Of a DNA stretch of 6,450 nt, positions 1-5,454 are shown piece after piece. The position numbers were made by a program, and so were the translations under genes. Numbering within the stretch: position 1 is the first letter of the stretch; each line of letters begins with the position of its first letter. A model generated the notes under the pieces. That model saw only the letters and a list, made by a program, of their open reading frames with translations. It made no database searches and was not told the DNA's origin. Origin of the DNA: Verrucomicrobiota bacterium (lineage in GTDB: Bacteria > Verrucomicrobiota > Verrucomicrobiia > Chthoniobacterales > UBA10450); the NCBI GenBank assembly GCA_003219925.1, contig QHQU01000160.1, forward strand, positions 1-6,450, written 5' to 3'.

Positions 1-183
1 ATTCGGGCCCTTGATCACCATCACAAAAAAATCGCGACCATCATAGAGGTAACGATTGCTCACCGGCGGCTTAAATTTTTCGCGATTCTGCTCGATCCAC
101 TGCTCGAGATTGATCGGCGGCTGCACTGGGGGCGTGCTCCTTTTAACAGACGATGACATTGCCTGCTCGGTAGTCGTGGCCAT
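1..183 (-). CDS. 3-hydroxyanthranilate 3,4-dioxygenase, N-terminal part (cut by left window edge)
   Basis: This is the first 61 codons of a cupin-fold, Fe(II)-dependent enzyme that opens the ring of 3-hydroxyanthranilate, giving the precursor of quinolinate in the kynurenine route from tryptophan to NAD or to catabolism. It acts in the cytoplasm. Seen: after a polar leader of about 20 residues comes INLEQWIEQNREKFKPPVSN, then an RDFFVMVIKGPN stretch. This closely follows the family N-terminus as I recall it (W-x-x-E-N-R, K-P-P-V-x-N, V-M-V-x-G-G-P-N). The metal ligands lie beyond the edge. The start is uncertain: ATG at 181-183 has no good Shine-Dalgarno sequence, and a second in-frame ATG at 157-159 would remove eight residues that the family does not need. 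It diverges from the transpeptidase gene. The family call is firm; catalytic completeness cannot be judged. Confidence 0.85.
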   Translation of the reverse strand, partial: MATTTEQAMSSSVKRSTPPVQPPINLEQWIEQNREKFKPPVSNRYLYDGRDFFVMVIKGPN

Positions 184-189
184 CAACCG

Positions 190-217
190 AGCGTATTCCA
201 CCCGCGGGCAGCGTCAA
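190..217 (-). promoter_or_regulatory. Candidate promoter for the dioxygenase gene
   Basis: On the minus strand, TTGACG (212-217, five of six to the -35 consensus) is followed after 16 bases by TACGCT (190-195, a weak -10). The spacer contains the 8-bp palindrome CCCGCGGG (201-208). Transcription would begin at about 183. That would make the ATG at 181-183 leaderless and would suit the ATG at 157-159 better. It is a match by eye only, and the -10 is poor. Confidence 0.22.
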
Positions 218-378
218 ACCCTAGAAGAACTGCCCAGGCATGAACGAAAGCAGTTGTCTTTCCGGCAGCCTTTGGCAACGGCATTGAGATTGCTGCGTTG
301 GCATCGCCGATTCCCCATAATTTCATAATGCCGCTGCCCGTTGCACTCTCTCACGATATGACTAGCGTCCGCCGTCAA

Positions 379-969
379 ATGAAGGGCCGGAAGATCGTCT
401 CAATCTTTGCCGGGGTTTGCTTTGTAATTCTCTTCGGCGGCTGCGCAGATTTTCGGGAAGAGCTCACTGCCGGGGCGCAAAGGCTTCCCGACTTTTTTCC
501 CGGTGGCGCTACATCCGAAGGCTACTGGCGTGGCGACCATTTACCCGGGCCGGCCAAGATCGTCGTCCATGTGTCCGAGCAACGCGCCTACTTTTACAAG
601 GGTCGGCGCCTGATTGGAGAAAGCACGGTTTCAACGGGAAAGCGAGGCTTCGACACGCCGCCGGGTCGTTACCATGTAATCGAGAAGGACAAAAATCATG
701 TCTCGAGTGAATTCGGCGATTACATCAACAACCGGGGTGAGGTGGTGAAATCCAACATCGATGTCCGCAAAGACGCGCAACCCGCAGGCACTCATTTTGA
801 TGGCGCCCGGATGCCTTACTTCATGCGATTCAACGGCGGCTACGGCATGCACGCTGGCTATGTTCCGAGGTTTCGCGCGTCGCACGGCTGCATCCGCCTC
901 CCACCGCGAATGGCGCGACATTTTTTCGAAAACACCCCCGACGACGCGCCAGTGATCGTTAGGGAATAA
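379..969 (+). CDS. L,D-transpeptidase (YkuD domain) lipoprotein
   Basis: This is a cell-envelope enzyme of the YkuD/ErfK family, which forms 3-3 cross-links in peptidoglycan or attaches proteins to it through an active-site cysteine. With the start at 379 it has 196 residues. MKGRK is followed by a hydrophobic stretch ending in FGGC, a non-ideal lipobox with Cys22, so an exported lipid-anchored protein is likely. A short linker follows, then the YkuD domain from about residue 60 to the end. It carries the diagnostic pattern H158, then S168-H169-G170-C171 and R173, with Cys171 as the nucleophile. In-frame starts at 298 (TTG), 328 and 358 (ATG) are also possible. None has a clear ribosome site, and 379 gives the cleanest signal peptide. 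The nearest gene upstream diverges. The domain call is firm; the exact substrate is unknown. Confidence 0.88.
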   Translation: MKGRKIVSIFAGVCFVILFGGCADFREELTAGAQRLPDFFPGGATSEGYWRGDHLPGPAKIVVHVSEQRAYFYKGRRLIGESTVSTGKRGFDTPPGRYHVIEKDKNHVSSEFGDYINNRGEVVKSNIDVRKDAQPAGTHFDGARMPYFMRFNGGYGMHAGYVPRFRASHGCIRLPPRMARHFFENTPDDAPVIVRE

Positions 970-1004
970 GCGCCAGCTCCCTCGCGATCGAGCCGGCGAC
1001 GATT

Positions 1005-1362
1005 GTGCCCAGCTTTCGCTATCGCAACGCACCGGTGGCGATTGAATGGCTTTGCCGCGTTTTCGGGCTCCGGAAAAATCTTGTCGTACCTGATGACAGC
1101 GGCGGCGTGGCTCACGCGCAATTGAGCTTTGGCGATGGAATGATCATGCTCGGCTCTGTGCGCGAAAACGAGCGGGGACGCTTTATTAAACAGCCGGACG
1201 GATGCCGATGTTACTTACGAACGAGCCAAAACGCCGGCGCCGAAATCCCTAATTCCAATCAAGGATGAGGAATATGGAGGGCGCAGTTTTTCTTGTCGAG
1301 ATCTGGAAGGTCATCTCTGGACCATCGGCACCTACGATCCTTGGAAGAGCGCCGAAGATTAG
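1005..1362 (+). pseudogene. VOC/glyoxalase-fold protein (PhnB/bleomycin-resistance-like), frameshifted remnant
   Basis: The first 65 codons from GTG 1005 read as a good vicinal-oxygen-chelate family N-terminus (PSFRYRNAPVAIEWLC, HAQLSFGDGMIMLGS, GRFIKQPD). The frame then breaks. Right after KQPD (1199), DADVTYERAK continues in the +1 frame from 1201. The roughly 15 residues that homologues, as I recall them, carry between these blocks are missing. At 1231-1232 a one-base loss returns to the first frame (AGAEI, 1233-1247). Near 1248-1251 one extra base shifts to +1 again, and the normal C-terminus (KDEEYGGRSFSCRD, LEGHLWTIGTYDPW) runs to TAG at 1360-1362. Read from 1005 without correction, the protein would stop at TGA 1266-1268 and lose the second half of the fold. 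The GTG may not be the original start, since similarity seems to begin two or three codons earlier (ATIVPSF). An assembly error could mimic one break, but three plus a deletion argues for decay. Confidence 0.82.
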
Positions 1363-1694
1363 CCGGGGGGCCAGCTCATCTGGCGCTGCCCGAGCACGTG
1401 GACATGCAAATGCGGGACGCTTTCCCCCGCGTCGGGCCCACTGTTAATCACAACCCGGAAACCGTTTTTGAGTTCGAGCTTTTTTGCTACTTCGGCCGCG
1501 GCCAACAACAAGTCACCTAATAGCTCGCGATCACTTGCCTTGGCATCGAGTAAACGTGGCAGCGCTCGCTTCGGAACAATCAGGACATGGACTGGCGCCT
1601 GCGGGTTGACATCCCGAAACGCAACCAGGTTTTCTTTTTCCAGGACAATGTCAGCTGGAATTTCACGGGCGATGATTTTCTCGAAAATCGTCAC
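1359..1694 (-). CDS. HIT-family (HINT-type) nucleotide-binding hydrolase
   Basis: This is a small cytoplasmic histidine-triad protein of 111 residues, the usual HINT length. Family members bind purine nucleotides and hydrolyse phosphoramidates such as AMP-lysine or AMP-NH2; the in vivo role is rarely known. Seen: N-terminal FEKIIAREIPADIV, then a VAFRDVNPQAPVHVLIVPK strand-helix block (residues 24-42), Asn84 in VVINSG, and the triad HLHVHVLG with His95, His97 and His99. The C-terminal WPPG ending is also typical. Residues 91 and 103 are Glu and Gln where relatives I recall have Gln and Gly; the histidines are intact. The start is GTG at 1692-1694, three bases after the stop of the preceding gene, so translational coupling is likely; I see no strong Shine-Dalgarno sequence. 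The stop TAA (1359-1361) overlaps the TAG of the convergent VOC remnant. Confidence 0.92.
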   Translation of the reverse strand: MTIFEKIIAREIPADIVLEKENLVAFRDVNPQAPVHVLIVPKRALPRLLDAKASDRELLGDLLLAAAEVAKKLELKNGFRVVINSGPDAGESVPHLHVHVLGQRQMSWPPG

Positions 1695-1697
1695 GGT

Positions 1698-2258
1698 TTA
1701 ACGAAGCGAGCACTTCAATTCGGGCAAATCTTTTGCCGCGGAAAGTTTTTCGCGAACGAAACAAACGATCTCCGCGCGCAGAACATCGCAAGCCCGAGAC
1801 CATACACGCGTACCGCGCAGATGTTTCACGCAGGGATTGAGCGCGACCAGTTGCACCGAGGTCACCTGGGTTTGCAACAGCAGTTCCAGCCGGCGCGTTA
1901 ACATTTCAAAAAACGCCAGTTCATATCCGCCTCCGGCGCTGTAAGCAATTTCGAACAATGAAATCGTTACTGGCGGCGGGGTGGGACTAAAGTGCGGTAC
2001 GATTTCCTTGTAACCAATCACTTTCAAAACGTAGCGGACGGTTTGTGATAGCTGATTGAAAGCAATAAAGCTCTCGTCATTCCGCAGACGAAGATAAAAG
2101 GCAATGCTTTCGGTCACGTGCTCGGTCAGCCACCAGCTGGGATAGCCCGCGTCGTTCGCCGCCCGCGTAATGGCTTCCCGCAACCAGCCGCGATCGAATT
2201 CGAAAAGCTGGCCGGTTTCAGCTTTCAAATAGGGAAATTCTTCCTTGAAGGCGACCAT
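1698..2258 (-). CDS. Unrecognised protein with a degenerate ATP-cone-like N-terminal half
   Basis: I do not recognise this 186-residue protein by name. It has no signal peptide or membrane segment. Residues 10-90 can be aligned by eye with the ATP-cone of the NrdR encoded just upstream: YLKAETGQLFEFDR against VIKRDRSHEPFDR, a helix after FDR (WLREAITRAAND against KLVNSLAKACEK), HVTESIAFYL against AVDDIIHEV, and QTVRYVLKVIGYKEIVPHF against THVMAKLRDIDEVAYLRF. FDR to the final F spans 70 residues here and 66 in NrdR. The Lys of the nucleotide motif is kept, but the K-R-D-G signature is not. Residues 97-175 look like a mixed alpha/beta domain of unknown type (Cys143, Cys157, Cys166). The start ATG 2256-2258 lies two bases after the nrdR stop, with GGAG (2270-2273) 11 bases upstream. 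It is probably co-translated with nrdR and the HIT gene. The gene call is strong; the fold is an inference. Confidence 0.85.
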   Translation of the reverse strand: MVAFKEEFPYLKAETGQLFEFDRGWLREAITRAANDAGYPSWWLTEHVTESIAFYLRLRNDESFIAFNQLSQTVRYVLKVIGYKEIVPHFSPTPPPVTISLFEIAYSAGGGYELAFFEMLTRRLELLLQTQVTSVQLVALNPCVKHLRGTRVWSRACDVLRAEIVCFVREKLSAAKDLPELKCSLR

Positions 2259-2260
2259 CT

Positions 2261-2758
2261 TTAGCGCTTCTCCGCGGGAAAAAGTTCTCGCTGCTGCGCG
2301 TTCGTTTTCACCCGGCGACCTAATGCCTGGATGGCATCGACGAATTCATCGGCCTGCTCAAAGCGGCGATGGACCGAAGCGAAACGGAGGTAAGCGACTT
2401 CATCGATGTCCCGCAATTTTGCCATCACGTGGGTGCCGATCTGCGCTGAAGTGACCTCGCGTCCACCAGTCTCGACCTCGTGAATGATATCGTCGACCGC
2501 CTGTTCCAGCAGAACGAGACTGATCGAACGTTTCTCGCACGCCTTGGCCAAACTGTTGACCAGCTTGCGTCGATCAAAGGGCTCATGGGAACGATCGCGC
2601 TTGATCACGCGAAGATCGGTGCGCTCGATTTCCTCATAGGTGGTATAACGATAAGCGCATTTCAGACATTCGCGCCGGCGTCGAATGCTGAGGCCTTCCC
2701 GGGACTGGCGCGAATCGATCACCTTATCATCCCGCGACCCGCACTTTGGACAACGCAT
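2261..2758 (-). CDS. nrdR: Transcriptional regulator NrdR
   Basis: NrdR represses ribonucleotide reductase genes when ATP/dATP occupancy reports sufficient deoxynucleotides, binding paired NrdR boxes. The length of 165 residues is normal. An N-terminal zinc ribbon has Cys3, Cys6, Cys31 and Cys34 (MRCPKCGSRD and ECLKCAYRY), followed by the conserved YTTYE. The ATP-cone occupies about 51-141: VIKRDR, EPFDRRKL, and the closing DIDEVAYLRFASVHRRF. VIKRDR has Arg where VIKRDG is usual. The start is set at ATG 2756-2758 because the zinc ribbon begins there in all relatives I recall; a TTG at 2786-2788 would add ten residues and fall inside the likely promoter. It is the first gene of a tight trio with the ATP-cone-like and HIT genes. 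No ribonucleotide reductase gene is in the window, so the targets are elsewhere. Confidence 0.95.
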   Translation of the reverse strand: MRCPKCGSRDDKVIDSRQSREGLSIRRRRECLKCAYRYTTYEEIERTDLRVIKRDRSHEPFDRRKLVNSLAKACEKRSISLVLLEQAVDDIIHEVETGGREVTSAQIGTHVMAKLRDIDEVAYLRFASVHRRFEQADEFVDAIQALGRRVKTNAQQRELFPAEKR

Positions 2759-2773
2759 AGTGTCGGAGCACTC

Positions 2774-2801
2774 AGTATCACACAACAACTTGTGGCGTCA
2801 A
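2774..2801 (-). promoter_or_regulatory. Candidate nrdR promoter with an inverted repeat filling its spacer
   Basis: On the minus strand, TTGACG (2796-2801, five of six to -35) is followed after 16 bases by GATACT (2774-2779, four of six to -10), preceded by TGT as an extended -10. The spacer holds CACAAGTTGTTGTG (2781-2794), two 5-base arms CACAA/TTGTG around four bases, which is an operator-like position. Transcription would start near 2767, leaving a leader of about nine bases before the ATG. This also argues against the TTG start at 2786-2788. It was found by eye and not tested against background. Confidence 0.38.
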
Positions 2802-2826
2802 TGCGCGAGATCGACATTCCTCAGAT

Positions 2827-2844
2827 TCCCTTTCGCGAAAGGGA
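2827..2844. repeat. Perfect 18-bp palindrome in the topB-nrdR gap
   Basis: TCCCTTTCGCGAAAGGGA is its own reverse complement along all 18 bases. As RNA it gives a 7-bp stem with a CGCG loop. No T-tract follows on either strand, so it is not a standard intrinsic terminator. It could be a dimeric-protein operator or an RNA stem that marks the end of the topB message; the sequence does not decide. Confidence 0.8.
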
Positions 2845-2848
2845 CGCG

Positions 2849-2874
2849 CCCCACGCCCCTACCCCTTGCAACCC
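2849..2874 (-). other. G-quadruplex motif just after the topB stop codon
   Basis: On the minus (coding) strand four G-runs of 3, 4, 4 and 4 occur with loops TTGCAA, TA and CGT, which fits the G3+N1-7 four-tract pattern. It begins 15 bases after the topB stop and would be in both the topB mRNA tail and the non-template DNA strand. Only four bases separate it from the 18-bp palindrome. The motif is seen directly; folding is not shown. Confidence 0.6.
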
Positions 2875-2889
2875 GAAGAGCGGGTCTTC

Positions 2890-5370
2890 TTACGCAGCGG
2901 CCGCTTTGGGCGCGGCAACTTTCTTCTTGGGCTTTGCCTTTTTTTCTTCGAACTCGAAACCGACCTTTCCGTTTTCCAATTTCAGGTAAGCAGAAAAGGC
3001 GCGTCCTTTTTTGGAAATAAATTTGTGCAGGAGATCGGTTTTTCCTGTCGTAATGAGTTTCTGCACCTGTTCTTTTGGAATCTCGCGATGCAGGATGTTT
3101 TTACTGATGCGAAAGGTGCATGTCTTGGGCGTTGTGATGGCATTTTCGCAAGCGCACGAACGATCTAAAACGTAAACCTGTCCTTTGTGGCAGACCGGGC
3201 ACAATCCCAGCGCTTCATGTTTTTCTGTGTCGATCTTTTGTTCGGCATCAAGGCCGTTCTCACCGAAATCGAACTGCGGTTTCTTTTCCGCCCCCAGCTT
3301 GACCAACGCTTCGAATGGCCGTCCCATTTTACTCCGGAAACCTTGCAGCGGCCCCACCCTTCCCTTTGCTAACAATTCGTGGACTTCCTCGGGTTCGAAT
3401 TGCCGCGAGGCCATCGTCTTCCACATCAGCCAATCACAGTTTTGGCAGCGGAAAGTCTTGTAATCCTCCTTGATGGGGCCTCCGCCGCAGTTGGGACACT
3501 TGGCGTCGATGGTGGCGTATTCGCCCTCGATTGTCTCGCCGCGGAAATTGCGGACCCTCTCCACAATCTCGCGGGTCAGGCCGCGGATGTCTTCCATGAA
3601 ATGCCGGCGATCGAGTTTCCCATGTGCCATTTGTTTGAGACGCGATTCCCATTCACCGGTCATTTCCGGTGTGCATAGAACATCGGTATGCAGATTTCGC
3701 AGCAGGGTGATCAAGGACAATCCTTTGGCGCTGACGATAACCTCTTTTCCTTTGCGCTCGATGTAACCATCGTGAATCAGACCTTCGATGATTTGCGAGC
3801 GCGTCGCTGGAGTGCCGAGGCCGCGTTCGCGCATCGCCTCGCGCAGCTCTTCGTCCTCGACCAATTTTCCGGCGCCTTCCATGGCCGAGAGCAAGGTCGC
3901 TTCGGTGAACCGTGCCGGCGGCTTCGTTTCGTTTTCCTTGACCTCAACAGCAAGCACTCTGGCCGATTCGTTAGGCGCAACTGCAACGATCGCCTGATCG
4001 TCTTCGCCGCCCGCCTCTTTGCCGTAAACCGCGAGCCAACCCGGATCGACAATGATCTTACCATCGGTTTTAAAGGGCTCGCCTTCGACTCGGGTAATGC
4101 GGGTGGTCACCTCGAATTGTGCCGCCGGATAGAAAACCGCGATGGTCCGGCGCGCGACCATATCGAAAATCTTTCGCTCAAATTCGTCGAGACGCGCAGG
4201 CGAAGCGCCCGTTGGAATGATTGCGTGGTGATCGCTCACCTTTGCGTTATTGAAGACGCGCTTGGTTGGCTTCACCCAATCGCTGTTCAATGCTTTCTTA
4301 GCATGTCGGGCCAATGTCGGGTCGTTAAAAGTCGACATCACTTTGCGGACCTGGGCGAGATTATCCTCCGGTAAATAGCGCGAATCAGTCCGCGGATAAG
4401 TTAGCACCTTGTGCTTCTCGTAAAGGGCCTGGGCCAATTGCAGCGTTCGTCGAGCGTGCAAACCAAAACGGTTATTCGCCTCCCGTTGGAGAGTCGTTAG
4501 GTCGTAAAGCAGGGGCGAAAGCTGAGTAGATGGCTTTTTCTCTTCGCTGACGACGCCGATCTTGCCTTTGCATTTTTGGTCGATTTCCGTGGCTCTTTCC
4601 CGGCCCCAAATCCGCTCCGCGCGCGCGTCTTCATCTCCATCTTTCTTAAAATTCTCATCGAACCAGCGGCCACGATAGCTTCCGGCCTCGACACCGAATT
4701 CAGCATGAACTTCGAAATATGGCCGTGGTTTGAATCCCCGGATTTTTTCTTCACGACCAGCCAGAATCGCCAGCGTCGGTGTCTGGACCCGGCCCGCTGC
4801 GGTCATTTGAAATCCGCCGCTGCGCGAGTTGAAGGAGGTCAAGGCCCGGGTGGCGTTGATGCCGACAAGCCAGTCGCTCTCCGCCCGGGATCGCGCGGCG
4901 TCGGCTAACGGTCGCATCTCCTGCTCGGAACGCAGATGCTCAAACCCGGCACGGATTGAGTCAGCCGTCATCGATTGCAACCACAGCCGGCGCGTCGGTT
5001 TTTTCCCTCCGATCCAGCGCATGGTGTTGCGAAAAATCAGTTCACCTTCACGACCGGCGTCACAGGCATTGATGATCTCAGTCACATCCGGCCGCTGGGC
5101 GAGTTTTTTTAGCAAGTATAAGCGGTCCTTGGTTTTTTCCTTAGGCACGAGATCAAAGTGGTCCGGCAACACTGGCAGGTTCTCGAGCTTCCACTTTCCG
5201 CGTTTCACTTCCGCGCCCTCTGGTGGAACCATTTCGACGACGTGACCGACTGCCGACGAGATGACGTAGCGATCGTTCTCGTAGTGATCGCCTGATTTCT
5301 TGACGCCGAGAACGCGGGCGAGGTCAATGGCCACGCTTGGTTTCTCGGCTATGATCAGAGTCTTGGACAT
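2890..5370 (-). CDS. topB: Type IA DNA topoisomerase, topoisomerase III (TopB) type
   Basis: This enzyme cuts one DNA strand through a tyrosine, passes the other and reseals it, relaxing negative supercoils or decatenating DNA. It has 826 residues. The TOPRIM domain has AEKPS (8-12, catalytic Glu9) and DAGREGE (104-110). Then come INATRALT (171-178), GRVQTPTL (193-200) and the active-site segment LTYPRTDSRYLPE with Tyr325. SDHHAIIPT (379-387) and GLGTPATRS (517-525) complete the catalytic core. The sequence resembles Bacillus TopB as I recall it more than TopA. The C-terminus has two topoisomerase C-terminal repeats, each with zinc-ribbon-like cysteines: Cys625, 628, 642 and 645 before the repeat ending FEALVKL, and Cys724, 727, 739 and 741 before the one ending FSAYLKL. 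A Lys/Ala-rich tail closes the protein. Start ATG 5368-5370 fits the family; no Shine-Dalgarno is visible and a stem-loop lies just upstream. It follows dprA, where many bacteria have topA. Confidence 0.93.
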   Translation of the reverse strand: MSKTLIIAEKPSVAIDLARVLGVKKSGDHYENDRYVISSAVGHVVEMVPPEGAEVKRGKWKLENLPVLPDHFDLVPKEKTKDRLYLLKKLAQRPDVTEIINACDAGREGELIFRNTMRWIGGKKPTRRLWLQSMTADSIRAGFEHLRSEQEMRPLADAARSRAESDWLVGINATRALTSFNSRSGGFQMTAAGRVQTPTLAILAGREEKIRGFKPRPYFEVHAEFGVEAGSYRGRWFDENFKKDGDEDARAERIWGRERATEIDQKCKGKIGVVSEEKKPSTQLSPLLYDLTTLQREANNRFGLHARRTLQLAQALYEKHKVLTYPRTDSRYLPEDNLAQVRKVMSTFNDPTLARHAKKALNSDWVKPTKRVFNNAKVSDHHAIIPTGASPARLDEFERKIFDMVARRTIAVFYPAAQFEVTTRITRVEGEPFKTDGKIIVDPGWLAVYGKEAGGEDDQAIVAVAPNESARVLAVEVKENETKPPARFTEATLLSAMEGAGKLVEDEELREAMRERGLGTPATRSQIIEGLIHDGYIERKGKEVIVSAKGLSLITLLRNLHTDVLCTPEMTGEWESRLKQMAHGKLDRRHFMEDIRGLTREIVERVRNFRGETIEGEYATIDAKCPNCGGGPIKEDYKTFRCQNCDWLMWKTMASRQFEPEEVHELLAKGRVGPLQGFRSKMGRPFEALVKLGAEKKPQFDFGENGLDAEQKIDTEKHEALGLCPVCHKGQVYVLDRSCACENAITTPKTCTFRISKNILHREIPKEQVQKLITTGKTDLLHKFISKKGRAFSAYLKLENGKVGFEFEEKKAKPKKKVAAPKAAAA

Positions 5371-5378
5371 GAAAAGGG

Positions 5379-5410
5379 TGCAATCGAAGCTCAGCTTCGC
5401 CTGAATTGCA
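5379..5410 (-). promoter_or_regulatory. Stem-loop in the dprA-topB gap, next to the topB start
   Basis: CGAAGCT and AGCTTCG (5385-5391 and 5393-5399) form an inner stem around one central base, in practice 6 bp with a 3-base loop. TGCAAT (5379-5384) and ATTGCA (5405-5410) form an outer 6-bp stem, with a 5-base bulge on one side. The structure ends eight bases before the topB ATG, with a short CCCTTTTC between. It could control topB translation, or end some dprA transcripts through the weak T-run. Which of these applies is inference. Confidence 0.5.
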
Positions 5411-5454
5411 AATTGGTAAAAGCAAGACCCGGGCGAGATCCCGAATCAGACGGC

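Noticed and set aside
631..1032. A 133-codon open frame on the minus strand
   Set aside because: It is antisense to the YkuD domain and has no recognisable motif; the plus-strand frame carries the SHGC active site.
2759..2788. A ten-residue N-terminal extension of NrdR from a TTG codon
   Set aside because: NrdR proteins start at the zinc ribbon (MRCPxC), and the extension would overlap the -10 region of the likely promoter.
2871..2885. Small hairpin ACCCG-N5-CGGGT after the topB stop as an intrinsic terminator
   Set aside because: It has only five base pairs and no T-tract follows in the topB direction. It also overlaps the first G-run of the quadruplex motif, so it is at best an alternative fold.
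2480..2989. A 169-codon open frame on the plus strand across nrdR and the nrdR-topB gap
   Set aside because: It is antisense to the zinc ribbon and ATP-cone of nrdR and to the topB end, and its translation is low in motif content.
3688..4374. A 228-codon open frame on the plus strand
   Set aside because: It lies wholly antisense to the conserved catalytic core of topB, and its translation resembles no family. It is a by-product of codon bias in the real gene.
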